A stretch of 64,000 bases of DNA from positions 248,001 to 312,000 of the forward strand of contig JAXJZF010000002.1 of NCBI GenBank assembly GCA_036306585.1, given 5' to 3'. Shown piece after piece: positions 35,764-44,695 of this stretch. A model generated the notes under the pieces. It did not search any database. It was not told the origin of the DNA and was given only the letters and a program-made list of their open reading frames with translations. The DNA is from Aphodovivens sp036306585. GTDB taxonomy: Bacteria > Actinomycetota > Coriobacteriia > Coriobacteriales > Eggerthellaceae. A program made the translations under genes and the position numbers. Every line of letters starts with the position of its first letter. Within the stretch, counting starts at the first letter, position 1.

Positions 35764-38295
35764 GTGGCTCGAAAGACCAACGCCGCATCCAACCGAACAA
35801 AATCAAGCTCAACGCGCAAGCGTGCAGCGTCCCCTGCCGAGAAAAGCGCCCGGAGAAAGGCTGGCACCGAGCAGCGCCCCGATCAGGACGACCGCATTTT
35901 CGATGAACGAACCCGGCGCGACATCGCCGGAGTGGCCTTCATCGTCGTCGGCATAGTGCTGATGATCGCTGCGGTCATGCCCGTCGATGCGGTGGTCACC
36001 TCGTTCCTCTCGCGAACGCTGCATCTCACGCTCGGCCTGGGCGCCTACCTGTTCCCCCTGTTCCTCGTCGCTTGCGGCGTAACGTTCCTCGTTCGGTTCG
36101 ACAGGGAGCGCGTCCCGATGCGCTTCGCCATCGGCTTCGCCCTCATCTTCATTGCGCTGCTCACGTTGCTGGCGCTCACCATGCCCGTCGACACCGACGG
36201 CGGTGCTCCGAACCGGCTTTTCGACCCCGCGCAGCTGTCAATGCGCGGGGGGTATATCGGCGCAGGAATCGCTTGGGCCGGCTACACGCTGTTCGGCCAG
36301 GCGATTTCCATCATCATCATGCTCGGCCTGATCGTGATCGGCCTGGTGATCATCGGGTTTTCGTTCTCGGGGATCATTCAAAAAGCCCGCGATGCGCGCC
36401 GTCAGCGCACGGAAGAGGAACGCCGGCTTGAAAATGTAGTACCGGCACCTGCCTATGAGCAGGTGGACGCCAGCGGTGCTTACGTCCCCCTCGCAGCAGG
36501 TTCGGACGGGACCGGATGGGCGGCACGCAAAAAGCGCCGCGCTGCATCAGTCGATCACTCGGCTAAAACCCGCACGTTAGGCGGGGGGGAGGAATCGGCG
36601 CAGACGCACAGGATCGAGCCGGCTGATCTTTCGGATGCCCAGCCCCAAACGCTCACGCGCAAGCTGGGCCGAAAGCGTCAAAGCACTCAGAAGGCTGTAC
36701 CGTTGGCGAAATCCCCGGCTGAAAAGAAACGTAAACCGGAAAAAAGCGAGGAAGCGAGCTTAGCCCAACGAACGGCTCAGGATGGGTTCGTCCTTCCTTC
36801 GATGGACTTGCTTCGCTCAACTGACCCTTCGCAACGTGCCATGAAGAATGACGAGGAGCTGGGCGAGACCGCTGCCTGCCTGCAGGAAACGCTCGAGGAC
36901 TTTAAGATTATGGCTAAGGTCGTCGGATGGGTGGCAGGACCTACCGTCACGCTTTTCAAGGTGGACCTTCCTGCCGGCGTGAGGGTGAGCCGCGTCACCG
37001 CGCTCGAAGCTGATATCGCCTTGGCGCTTGCTGCTCCCGGCGTGCGCATCTTCGCCCCTATTCCAGGGACCAACTACGTGGGAATCGAAGTGCCTAACCG
37101 CACGCGACGCACTGTTTACCTGGGCGACGTACTCCAGGATGCGACCGGCGGCCCGCTGGAGATAGCCATCGGCGAGGATGTCGAGGGCCATCATATCGTC
37201 ACGGATCTTGCCAAGATGCCGCACCTGCTCATTGGCGGCACCACCGGATCAGGTAAATCCGTTTCCATCAATGCGATGATCATGTCCATCCTCATGCGTG
37301 CCACGCCTTCCGAGGTCCGGTTTATCATGATCGACCCCAAACGCGTCGAGTTTACTCCTTATAACGGCATTCCGCATCTGTACGTTCCCGTTGTGACGGA
37401 AGCCAAGGAAGCCGCCAGCGCGCTTGCGTGGGGCGTCGCCGAGATGGAGCGCCGTTTGAAGGTGTTCAGCAAGGCAGGCGCCCGGAACATCGGGCAATAT
37501 AATGACTTGTGCGAACAAGAGGCTGCCAAAATCGAGGCTGCCAAAGAGGTGGGAGAGGAGCCGCCCGAGGCGGTGTACGGAGACAAGCTGCCCTATATCG
37601 TCATCATCATCGACGAACTGGCCGACCTCATGATGAACGTTGGCAAGGAAGTGGAGTTCTCCATCAGCCGCATCGCGCAGCTTGCGCGCGCGGCGGGCAT
37701 CCACCTCATCGTCGCCACTCAGCGTCCGTCTACCAATGTGGTGACTGGCTTGATCAAGGCTAACATCACCAACCGCATCGCCTTCAACGTCGCGTCGGGC
37801 ATCGACAGCCGCGTTATCCTGGACACGCCGGGAGCCGAGCGTCTCATTGGTTTGGGCGACTTGCTATTCAGCAAACCCGAATATGCCAAGCCCCAGCGCA
37901 TGCAGGGCTGTTTCGTCTCCAACGAGGAGATATCCGCCGTAGTGGACGCGCTCAAGCAGCAGGGTGAGCCCGAATACCATAGCGAGATTTTGAAAACTAA
38001 TCTCATGTCGCTCGGCGACACCCAGCCCGACGGTTCCGGCGGTTCGGTCACCGACGACGATCCGCTCATCTGGGAAGCCGCCGACATCGTCGTTTCCAGC
38101 GGTTTGGGATCCACATCGAATATTCAGCGCCGCTTGAAAGTGGGGTATTCGCGCGCTGGTCGTATAATGGATATGCTGGAGGCAAAAGGCGTGGTGGGGC
38201 CGCCCAACGGCAGCAAGCCACGCGAGGTTTTGGTCGACCAGCTCGAACTAGAGACATTGAAGGCCTTCGAGGCCAACGATGCTTCCGAGGAGTGA
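35764..38295 (+). CDS. ftsK: DNA translocase FtsK/SpoIIIE
   Basis: Septal DNA pump for chromosome segregation. 843 residues from a GTG behind GTGAGGAG. Basic N-terminus, four or five transmembrane helices near residues 55-210, and a charged linker. The RecA-like motor has Walker A IGGTTGSGKSVSINAM near 490 and Walker B VIIIDELADLMM near 612; VATQRPSTNVVTGLIKANIT follows. The winged-helix gamma domain (LIWEAADIVVSSGLGSTS) at the C-terminus reads polarity sequences. It heads the ftsK-rodZ-yajQ-rimO group. Confidence 0.97.
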   Translation: MARKTNAASNRTKSSSTRKRAASPAEKSARRKAGTEQRPDQDDRIFDERTRRDIAGVAFIVVGIVLMIAAVMPVDAVVTSFLSRTLHLTLGLGAYLFPLFLVACGVTFLVRFDRERVPMRFAIGFALIFIALLTLLALTMPVDTDGGAPNRLFDPAQLSMRGGYIGAGIAWAGYTLFGQAISIIIMLGLIVIGLVIIGFSFSGIIQKARDARRQRTEEERRLENVVPAPAYEQVDASGAYVPLAAGSDGTGWAARKKRRAASVDHSAKTRTLGGGEESAQTHRIEPADLSDAQPQTLTRKLGRKRQSTQKAVPLAKSPAEKKRKPEKSEEASLAQRTAQDGFVLPSMDLLRSTDPSQRAMKNDEELGETAACLQETLEDFKIMAKVVGWVAGPTVTLFKVDLPAGVRVSRVTALEADIALALAAPGVRIFAPIPGTNYVGIEVPNRTRRTVYLGDVLQDATGGPLEIAIGEDVEGHHIVTDLAKMPHLLIGGTTGSGKSVSINAMIMSILMRATPSEVRFIMIDPKRVEFTPYNGIPHLYVPVVTEAKEAASALAWGVAEMERRLKVFSKAGARNIGQYNDLCEQEAAKIEAAKEVGEEPPEAVYGDKLPYIVIIIDELADLMMNVGKEVEFSISRIAQLARAAGIHLIVATQRPSTNVVTGLIKANITNRIAFNVASGIDSRVILDTPGAERLIGLGDLLFSKPEYAKPQRMQGCFVSNEEISAVVDALKQQGEPEYHSEILKTNLMSLGDTQPDGSGGSVTDDDPLIWEAADIVVSSGLGSTSNIQRRLKVGYSRAGRIMDMLEAKGVVGPPNGSKPREVLVDQLELETLKAFEANDASEE

Positions 38296-38299
38296 TGAT

Positions 38300-39472
38300 A
38301 TGGCAGCCCAGCTTACCTTCGGCGCCATTTTGGCAGAAGCACGCGAGCATAAGGGCATGGATGTGAGCGCCGCAGCGCGGCGTCTGCGCATCCGTCCGGA
38401 TATCCTGCGCGCTATCGAGGCCGAAGACTTCTCGCGCATGCCTCCGCGGGGGTACGCGCGCAACATGGTGAACGCCTACGCGCGCCTTGTCGGCCTCAAC
38501 CCGAGCGAGATCACGCGCATGTTCATGGATGCAGCATATGCTTTCCAAGTGGGGCAGGCCCGCTCCGATTCGCTTCCGCGCGCGAACGGCCGCTCATCTC
38601 GCCAGCGTCAAAGCAGTCGAGCCCGCGCGACGCCTCAAGCCGAAGAGCGGCCACCGCGCCAGAATGCGCTTGGCCGGACGCTCTACGACGATCGGCGCAC
38701 GTTCACACGCGGTGATTTCGACACGCCCGAACCCCCTCGTAACGGAAGGGCTAACCGCACGCATCCCTCGCGCCACACCGCCATGCCTCGCTCTCAATAC
38801 ACCAATTTCTATGCGGGACCGCAAGGCAATGGCAGCATGCAATCGCGCTTGCCGTTCGTTATCGCAGGCGTCATCATTTTGGTTCTGCTCGTGGTCATCC
38901 TTGTTCTCATTTTCGGACCGAAGGGCGGCCAGGAACAGGCGGGCGACACCACCGTGCCTATCACAGGGCTCAACGACACCACCCAAACCGGCGATGGGTC
39001 TGACGGTCAGGGTCAAGCGCAGGAGCAGCAGCAAACGTTTACCGCTCCCGAGAGCGTGACGGTCGAATACACCATCTCCAATTCCTCGGACGCTTATGTG
39101 GAGATTTCTGAGGACGGGGGAGCCGCCCAGCCTGCGTATCTTCCCGCAGGAACCCAGGAATCAGTCGATGTCACTGGCACATGGTCGATTTCTACCTGGA
39201 CCACGAACCTTGTCGAGGTTACCGTAGATGGCGAACCGGTGGAATTCTCGCAGGATGGGACATCCATTCCCACTTGCACGGTCGACTACGAGGAATTCCT
39301 CTCTCAATGGCTCGACGAGCATCCTGGGGCGACGGCTCCGACGGGCTCGAACACCGGTTCTTCCGACGAAACCGATACCGCCGGTTCAACGACTTCTTCC
39401 TCGTCCTCGTCCAACAGCTCCGCGAGCGGCGCCACCGGCACGGGCTCGACTGCTAGAACTACCGCAAACTAG
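38300..39472 (+). CDS. RodZ-like HTH membrane protein
   Basis: 390 residues. A Cro/CI-type HTH_25 domain (FGAILAEAREHKGMDVSAAA, then YARNMVNAYARLVGL) is followed by a basic linker and one transmembrane helix near 193-215 (FVIAGVIILVLLVVILVLIF). A periplasmic/extracellular part resembles DUF4115 (TVEYTISNSSDAYVEISEDG) and a Ser/Thr-rich tail ends the protein. This is the RodZ architecture; RodZ links MreB to the wall machinery in rods. Low-complexity tail and linker are long. Location between ftsK and rimO matches many Gram-positive genomes. Confidence 0.82.
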   Translation: MAAQLTFGAILAEAREHKGMDVSAAARRLRIRPDILRAIEAEDFSRMPPRGYARNMVNAYARLVGLNPSEITRMFMDAAYAFQVGQARSDSLPRANGRSSRQRQSSRARATPQAEERPPRQNALGRTLYDDRRTFTRGDFDTPEPPRNGRANRTHPSRHTAMPRSQYTNFYAGPQGNGSMQSRLPFVIAGVIILVLLVVILVLIFGPKGGQEQAGDTTVPITGLNDTTQTGDGSDGQGQAQEQQQTFTAPESVTVEYTISNSSDAYVEISEDGGAAQPAYLPAGTQESVDVTGTWSISTWTTNLVEVTVDGEPVEFSQDGTSIPTCTVDYEEFLSQWLDEHPGATAPTGSNTGSSDETDTAGSTTSSSSSSNSSASGATGTGSTARTTAN

Positions 39473-39498
39473 CCGATCCATTCCGAGAAAGGTTGACA

Positions 39499-39996
39499 AT
39501 GGCTAAAGAATCAAGCTTCGACGTAGTGTCCACCGTCGAAATGCAGGAGGTTGACAACGCCTTTCAGCAGGCCAAGCGCGAACTGAGCCAACGCTATGAT
39601 CTGAAAGATTCCGGCGCAACCGTTTCGCTCGACAAGGCGAATAAGACGATAACGGTTTCGGCCCCGAGCGACTTCGTCGCGCGTCAGGTCATCGACGTCA
39701 TCGGATCCAAACTCGTCAAACGCGGCGTCGACCTCGCTTCGGTGAAGTGGGGCGATCCGGAGGCGGCTGCCGGGCAAAGCGTTCGACAGACAGCAACTAT
39801 CGTCGAAGGCATCGACAAGGAGACCGCCGGCAAGATCAGCAAGGACATCAAAGGCACTAAACTTAAAGCCAAAGTCCAGATTGAAGGTGACAAGCTGCGC
39901 GTGAGCTCTGCCTCGCGCGACACGCTCCAGGACGTCATCGCGTTCTTAAAGGGCCAGGATTACGGCCAGCCTCTGCAGTACGTCAATTATCGCTAG
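39499..39996 (+). CDS. yajQ: YajQ family nucleotide-binding protein
   Basis: 165 residues, full family length. Start FDVVSTVEMQEVDNAFQQAK; the duplicated ferredoxin-like folds and GKISKDIKGTKLKAKVQIEG are typical. Family members bind cyclic di-GMP or RNA in some species; the role here is not known. GAGAAAGG gives the start. Confidence 0.93.
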   Translation: MAKESSFDVVSTVEMQEVDNAFQQAKRELSQRYDLKDSGATVSLDKANKTITVSAPSDFVARQVIDVIGSKLVKRGVDLASVKWGDPEAAAGQSVRQTATIVEGIDKETAGKISKDIKGTKLKAKVQIEGDKLRVSSASRDTLQDVIAFLKGQDYGQPLQYVNYR

Positions 39997-40010
39997 GAGC
40001 GGTTCACCTT

Positions 40011-41336
40011 ATGTCGCACATTGATATCCATGCCTTGGAGGGGGCGGCTTGCGCTTCACCGCGGGTCGCCTTCATTACGCTGGGATGCGCTAAAAACGAA
40101 GTCGACTCTGCTGAAATGGTCAAAAGCGTGGCGGCTGCCGGCTATCATCTGGTGGAAGACCCCGCCGAAGCCGATGCCGTCGTGGTGAATACCTGCTCGT
40201 TCATCCAGGCGGCGACCGAAGAGAGCTTAAACGTCATCTTCGAGCTCAGCGGACTTCCCGGTTTCGCCGACGGATCCAGGAAGATCATCGCGGCAGGATG
40301 CCTTCCCGCACGCTATGGGGCGGATCTCGAGGAAGATCTCACCGAGGCGAGCGCATTCGTTCCCTGCAGTAAAGAGGACGACATCGTCGCCATTCTTTCC
40401 GAGGTAGTCGGGGCTCCTGCCAAACCCCTAATGCGCGCCGATGATCATGATGTAGCCGCCCCTGCCGCCTATGCAAAGATCAGCGACGGCTGCGACAGGT
40501 TCTGCGCATTCTGCGCAATCCCCTTCATTCGCGGCCGCTATCACAGCTTCACCCAGGAGGAGATCTTCAGCAAGGTCGAAGAGTTGACTGGGGCGGGGGT
40601 GAAGGAGATCACGCTCATTGCGCAGGACACGGGTCGATGGGGCGAGGACCTTTCCCCTCGCACTACCACGGCCCAATTGCTCGGCGCGTTGGCCGATTCC
40701 TATCCCGATATCTGGTTCCGTCTGATGTACATAGAGCCGGTCGGGGTAACCGATGAGCTGCTGGAAACCATCGCATCGCATGACAATATCTGCAAATACC
40801 TTGATATGCCACTCCAGCACGCGTCGCAAAGGGTGCTGGATGCGATGAACCGCCAGGGTTCGTATGATGAGAACCTCGCACTAGTCGAGCACATCCGCTC
40901 GAAGGTCCCTGGTATCACGTTGCGCACCACGATGATGGTCGGTTTCCCCGGAGAAACGGAGGAGGAGTTTCAGCAGCTGCTCGATTTCCTGGCTGAAGCC
41001 GAATTCGATTACGTGGGTTCGTTCGCCTTTTCTCCCGAGGATGGCACGCGGGCTGCGTCGATGGAAGGCCAGATTGACGAGGAAACCAAGGCCGAGCGCC
41101 TGCAGGAAGTACGCGATCTCGCTGATTCCATCAGCTACGCCCGGGTAGCGGCTCGCACCGGAAAGCGCATGCGCGTCCTGGTGCTCGGCCACGAGGACGA
41201 TGGCCAGCTCTACGGCAGGGCCATGTGCCAGGCTCCCGATGTCGATGGCGTCGTGTACCTCGCGTCGGGAGAACCTGGTCAGTTCCTGGATGCGACCATC
41301 AAAGATACGCTGCTGTATGAAATGGAAGGCGAATAG
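40011..41336 (+). CDS. rimO: Ribosomal protein S12 methylthiotransferase RimO
   Basis: Radical SAM enzyme that methylthiolates an Asp of S12. 441 residues. MTTase cysteines are in TLGCAKNEVDS, VNTCSFIQ and AAGCLPARY. The radical SAM motif is in DGCDRFCAFCAIPFIRGRY. A C-terminal TRAM domain follows. FIRGRYHS is the RimO variant of the motif (MiaB has YVRGREKS). Its stop abuts the start of the pgsA-pncC fusion. Confidence 0.96.
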   Translation: MSHIDIHALEGAACASPRVAFITLGCAKNEVDSAEMVKSVAAAGYHLVEDPAEADAVVVNTCSFIQAATEESLNVIFELSGLPGFADGSRKIIAAGCLPARYGADLEEDLTEASAFVPCSKEDDIVAILSEVVGAPAKPLMRADDHDVAAPAAYAKISDGCDRFCAFCAIPFIRGRYHSFTQEEIFSKVEELTGAGVKEITLIAQDTGRWGEDLSPRTTTAQLLGALADSYPDIWFRLMYIEPVGVTDELLETIASHDNICKYLDMPLQHASQRVLDAMNRQGSYDENLALVEHIRSKVPGITLRTTMMVGFPGETEEEFQQLLDFLAEAEFDYVGSFAFSPEDGTRAASMEGQIDEETKAERLQEVRDLADSISYARVAARTGKRMRVLVLGHEDDGQLYGRAMCQAPDVDGVVYLASGEPGQFLDATIKDTLLYEMEGE

Positions 41337-42518
41337 ATGACTCCAGGCAATCCGCACAAGCCGAGCACATCAGACAAGCTCTGGACGCCGGCGAACATCG
41401 TGACGCTCGTGCGCATATGCCTAGTCCCCGTGTTCGTGGTAGCCATCCTGAGTCCCTGGCCCGTGTATTTCGGACTGGAGGACGATGACGTGGTGAAAGC
41501 CTGGGTTGCCGCGGCGGTGTTCGTGCTTCTCGCCAGCACCGACGGCGTGGACGGATATTTGGCGCGAAGCAGGGGAGAGATAACCGATTTCGGCAAGTTC
41601 ATGGATCCGCTCGCCGATAAGATCCTGGTGGCGGCAGCATTGCTTTCCCTGATTGAACTTGGAGTGCTGCCGTCATGGCCCGCCCTGATAATTCTCGCGC
41701 GCGAGTTCATCGTGTCCGGTATCCGTATGGTCGCCGCCAGCAAGGGCACGGTGATCGCGGCTAGCTGGTATGGAAAAGCGAAAACGGTAACGCAGATCAT
41801 AGCCATCGTGCTGTTCATCGTAAAAGACAGCGTCGTCTATATCGACCCGCTGCAGTCCCTGTCAAGCCCCTTGTACCTTGTTTCCTGGGCCATGATGCTC
41901 ATCGCGCTAGCGCTCACCATCGTCTCAATGCTCGATTACCTCGTCAAGGCGCGCCATCTGCTTGGCTTCGTCGGAAGGGGCTCCCGAGCCGCATCGGATG
42001 CCGTGCCGGCTTCGCTTGAAGACCTGTCCGATGAAGCCCTTCAGCGTAAAGCTTCCGTAACCGTGGCACTCGCATTGAAGAAGGGAGCGACCATCGGATG
42101 CGCGGAAAGCCTGACGGGAGGTATGATCGCATCGTTTCTCACAAGCATCCCCGGCAGCTCGCAAGCCGTGCGCGGCGGTATCGTGAGCTACGTCAATGAA
42201 GTCAAGAACGGTGTGCTGGGGGTTTCCGCATCCACGCTCGATTCGGTTGGTGCGGTGAGCAGGGAAACCGCCGAAGCCATGGCCGAGGGAACCGTGCGCA
42301 CCCTCGGATGCGATGTCGCGGTTTCTGTCACGGGCATCGCCGGACCTGGTGGGGCGGAGCCAGGAAAGCCGGTTGGGACTGTCTGGGTGGGCTCGATATC
42401 CCGAAACAGCGATGCAGCCGCCTGCCTGCACACGTTTCCCGGCGACCGCGATGAGGTGCGCAGGCGCACTGTGCGCGCGGCCCTATGCGTATTGGATGAT
42501 TTGCTCGAAGCCCTCTAG
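41337..42518 (+). CDS. PgsA-PncC fusion: CDP-diacylglycerol-glycerol-3-phosphate phosphatidyltransferase fused to CinA C-terminal domain
   Basis: 393 residues in one uninterrupted frame. Residues 1-210 are a membrane CDP-alcohol phosphatidyltransferase with the full signature D-G-x2-D-G-x-A-R-x8-G-x3-D-x3-D, starting at STDGVDGYLARSRG and ending at GKFMDPLADK, plus about five transmembrane helices. Residues 230-393 are a CinA C-terminal domain (GATIGCAESLTGGMIASFLT, VSVTGIAGPGG), which in other bacteria is a nicotinamide-nucleotide amidohydrolase (PncC). The N-terminal MoaB-like half of CinA is absent. In Clostridia-type order pgsA and cinA are adjacent before recA, so a fusion of neighbours is likely. 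The first part makes phosphatidylglycerol phosphate; the second would recycle NAD. Confidence 0.9.
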   Translation: MTPGNPHKPSTSDKLWTPANIVTLVRICLVPVFVVAILSPWPVYFGLEDDDVVKAWVAAAVFVLLASTDGVDGYLARSRGEITDFGKFMDPLADKILVAAALLSLIELGVLPSWPALIILAREFIVSGIRMVAASKGTVIAASWYGKAKTVTQIIAIVLFIVKDSVVYIDPLQSLSSPLYLVSWAMMLIALALTIVSMLDYLVKARHLLGFVGRGSRAASDAVPASLEDLSDEALQRKASVTVALALKKGATIGCAESLTGGMIASFLTSIPGSSQAVRGGIVSYVNEVKNGVLGVSASTLDSVGAVSRETAEAMAEGTVRTLGCDVAVSVTGIAGPGGAEPGKPVGTVWVGSISRNSDAAACLHTFPGDRDEVRRRTVRAALCVLDDLLEAL

Positions 42519-42550
42519 CCCGTTTCTTGTGAAAACCCTATGCGCCCTAC

Positions 42551-42627
42551 GCGTTGGATCCGCAGGCGATTCGCAAGCAATCCGCGCAAGGTTTCGTGTG
42601 CGCCGGTGGGAAACGTTTGCGGATTGC
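42551..42627. repeat. Palindromic element upstream of recA
   Basis: GCAATCCGC (42577-42585) pairs with GCGGATTGC (42619-42627), with inner GTTTC/GAAAC. It is preceded by GCGTTGGATCCGCAGGCG (42551-42568), nearly the same as the arm of the palindrome at 9703-9720. A shorter copy, GCGTTAGATGCGG, follows at 42630-42642. Confidence 0.55.
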
Positions 42628-42670
42628 GGCGTTAGATGCGGGCGCTAGCATCAGAGAACCGGCGAATCGG

Positions 42671-42698
42671 TTGACAAACAAACAGATGTACGCATAAT
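42671..42698 (+). promoter_or_regulatory. recA promoter
   Basis: TTGACA (42671-42676), 16 bp, CATAAT (42693-42698), 46 bp before the recA start. The -35 is consensus. Confidence 0.75.
42680..42691. promoter_or_regulatory. Probable LexA box in the recA promoter
   Basis: AAAC-AGAT-GTAC, matching the GAAC-N4-GTTC pattern seen at lexA in 6 of 8 fixed positions, inside the promoter spacer, where LexA would block RNA polymerase. Confidence 0.55.
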
Positions 42699-42743
42699 GG
42701 AAGTATTCGCTTGGTGCATGCGTATATCGCGAGAAGAGGGATT

Positions 42744-43802
42744 ATGAACGACGAGAAAGCCAAGATGCTCAAACTTACCACCGATCAGATTGAGTCGAAG
42801 TTCGGCGCAGGCTCCATCATGAAATTCGGTGACGGGGGGCACGATCTCAACATCGAGGCCATACCCACTGGGGCGCTCCCCCTCGACGCAGCGCTGGGCA
42901 TCGGCGGCGTTCCGCGCGGACGCATCATCGAGATATACGGCCCAGAATCGAGCGGTAAGACCACGCTCGCTCTTCAGATCCTTGCGGAAGCTCAGGCGTT
43001 GGGCGGCATCGTCGCCTTCATTGACGCCGAGCATGCGCTCGATCCGGTATATGCCGCCCGATTGGGCGTCGATATCGACGAGGTTCTCATCTCCCAGCCC
43101 GATACCGGCGAGCAGGCCCTTGAGATCTGCGATATGCTGGTACGCTCCGGCGCTATTGACTGCGTGGTCATCGACTCCGTGGCGGCGCTTGTTCCCCGTG
43201 CGGAAATCGAAGGCGAGATCGGCGACACGACTGTTGGCCTGCAGGCGCGGTTGATGTCCCAGGCGCTTCGCAAGTTGGCTGGCTCCCTTTCCAAGTCGAA
43301 CACCACCTGCATCTTCATCAACCAGCTGCGTGAGAAGATCGGCGTGATGTTCGGCAATCCGGAAACGACCACGGGCGGCCGTGCGTTGAAATTCTTCTCC
43401 TCTGTGCGCATCGACATCAGACGTATCGATTCCATCAAAAAGGATGGAGAGATCGTCGGCAACCGCGTCAGGGCCAAGGTCGTGAAGAACAAGGTTGCAC
43501 CGCCGTTCCGTCAAGCGGAGTTTGACCTGATGTACGGAGAGGGCATCTCTAAAGAAGGCTGCATCATCGATATGGCGGTTGAATGTGGAGCAGCGAAGAA
43601 AAGCGGCGCCTGGTACACCTACGGCGAGCAAAGACTTGGGCAAGGCAGAGAAGCGGCCAAACGCACGCTTCACGACAACCCCGACCTTCGTGATGAGCTC
43701 GAAGACAAAGTACGCGAAGCGTTCAGCATTCCCCATCCTACGAGAACGCAAGAGGAGGCAAACGCCATCACGCCGGCCGCCAAGCCCAAAGGCAAGAAAT
43801 AA
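42744..43802 (+). CDS. recA: Recombinase RecA
   Basis: Homologous recombination ATPase and co-protease for LexA. 352 residues. Walker A GPESSGKTT near residue 67; LSQPDTGEQALEI-type core, VIDSVAALVPRAEIEGEIGD and INQLREKIGVMFGNPETTTG are classic. The ATG at 42744 behind AGAGGGATT is preferred to the upstream in-frame ATG at 42711. recX follows directly. Confidence 0.99.
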   Translation: MNDEKAKMLKLTTDQIESKFGAGSIMKFGDGGHDLNIEAIPTGALPLDAALGIGGVPRGRIIEIYGPESSGKTTLALQILAEAQALGGIVAFIDAEHALDPVYAARLGVDIDEVLISQPDTGEQALEICDMLVRSGAIDCVVIDSVAALVPRAEIEGEIGDTTVGLQARLMSQALRKLAGSLSKSNTTCIFINQLREKIGVMFGNPETTTGGRALKFFSSVRIDIRRIDSIKKDGEIVGNRVRAKVVKNKVAPPFRQAEFDLMYGEGISKEGCIIDMAVECGAAKKSGAWYTYGEQRLGQGREAAKRTLHDNPDLRDELEDKVREAFSIPHPTRTQEEANAITPAAKPKGKK

Positions 43803-44435
43803 GTGAGTGCCTCCCGCGAAGAGGCTCTCGCCCTTCTCAAGGCGAAGATCGCCACTATTGAACATGACGGAAGTCCTTTAGACGGTTTTCGTCCGGCCCA
43901 TACCGACGAAAACGTCGACCTTCAGGACAGACAGACGCTCTCTATGGAGCCTGCTACGCTTCATAGCGGTGCCGATGGTCCAGACGAGCTTCAGCGCGCC
44001 AAACGCAAGATCGAGCGCCTTTGCAGTGTTCGCGAACAATCGAGCGAAGGGCTGCGCACTCGTCTGATGCGCGACGGGTTTTCCGAGGAAGTTGCAGAGC
44101 AGGCCGTATCCTGGGCCCTCAAGTACTCCATCGTCGATGATGTGCGTTTCGCCGATGCCTTGGTACGGTCGCGCCTTGCGGCAGGGAAGGGGATGGCAGG
44201 CATCCGTCGCGAACTGGCAGCACACGGAATCGACGCCGATAACATCGCTCTTTTTCGGGGGAGTGATGCGTTCGGATCAGATATGGAACGCGAGCGTGCG
44301 ATCGCATTGCTGCAGCGCAAACCTCCCCGTGCGAAAAACGCACGGGATGCAGCATATCGCAAGCTTGTTCAAAAGGGATTTTCCTCCGATGTGGCATCGT
44401 CGGCAGCAAGGGCATGGTTCGAGTCGCAACGTTGA
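43803..44435 (+). CDS. recX: RecX family regulator
   Basis: Modulator of RecA filaments. 210 residues from a GTG touching the recA stop. The first 70 residues are variable. Three RecX helical repeats follow (LCSVREQSSEGLRTRLMRDG, YSIVDDVRFADALVRSRLAA, KNARDAAYRKLVQKGF). Translational coupling to recA is likely as there is no ribosome binding site of its own. Confidence 0.92.
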   Translation: MSASREEALALLKAKIATIEHDGSPLDGFRPAHTDENVDLQDRQTLSMEPATLHSGADGPDELQRAKRKIERLCSVREQSSEGLRTRLMRDGFSEEVAEQAVSWALKYSIVDDVRFADALVRSRLAAGKGMAGIRRELAAHGIDADNIALFRGSDAFGSDMERERAIALLQRKPPRAKNARDAAYRKLVQKGFSSDVASSAARAWFESQR

Positions 44436-44447
44436 CGTCGGGTCAAC
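44431..44447 (+). terminator. Small hairpin at the recX end
   Basis: GTTGAC-GTCGG-GTCAAC overlapping the recX stop; no T-run. Weak evidence for termination. Confidence 0.35.
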
Positions 44448-44661
44448 ATGAAGGCATCGAATCATCCTCGCTATTGTACCGATGGCGTCATTTTTTCCAA
44501 CCTGGGTTCTCATCACACCCAATAAGATTTATTATGGAATAGCTTGAGTGCTAGCGTCCTAACTGGGCGTTTACGTATAGACATAGATCATAGACCGCAC
44601 ATCGTTGGCGCCTGCGCTTTAGGCCCGGCTATGCCGGATGCTTGTATTCGAATCAAAACAC

Positions 44662-44690
44662 CCTGCATGTAAGCATGCAGGAAAAGGAGG
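44662..44690 (+). promoter_or_regulatory. Hairpin abutting the rny Shine-Dalgarno sequence
   Basis: CCTGCATG-TAAG-CATGCAGG (44662-44681), perfect 8-bp stem, is followed at once by AAAAGGAGG (44682-44690). It may protect the mRNA 5' end or control access to the ribosome binding site. Confidence 0.5.
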
Positions 44691-44695
44691 AAACT

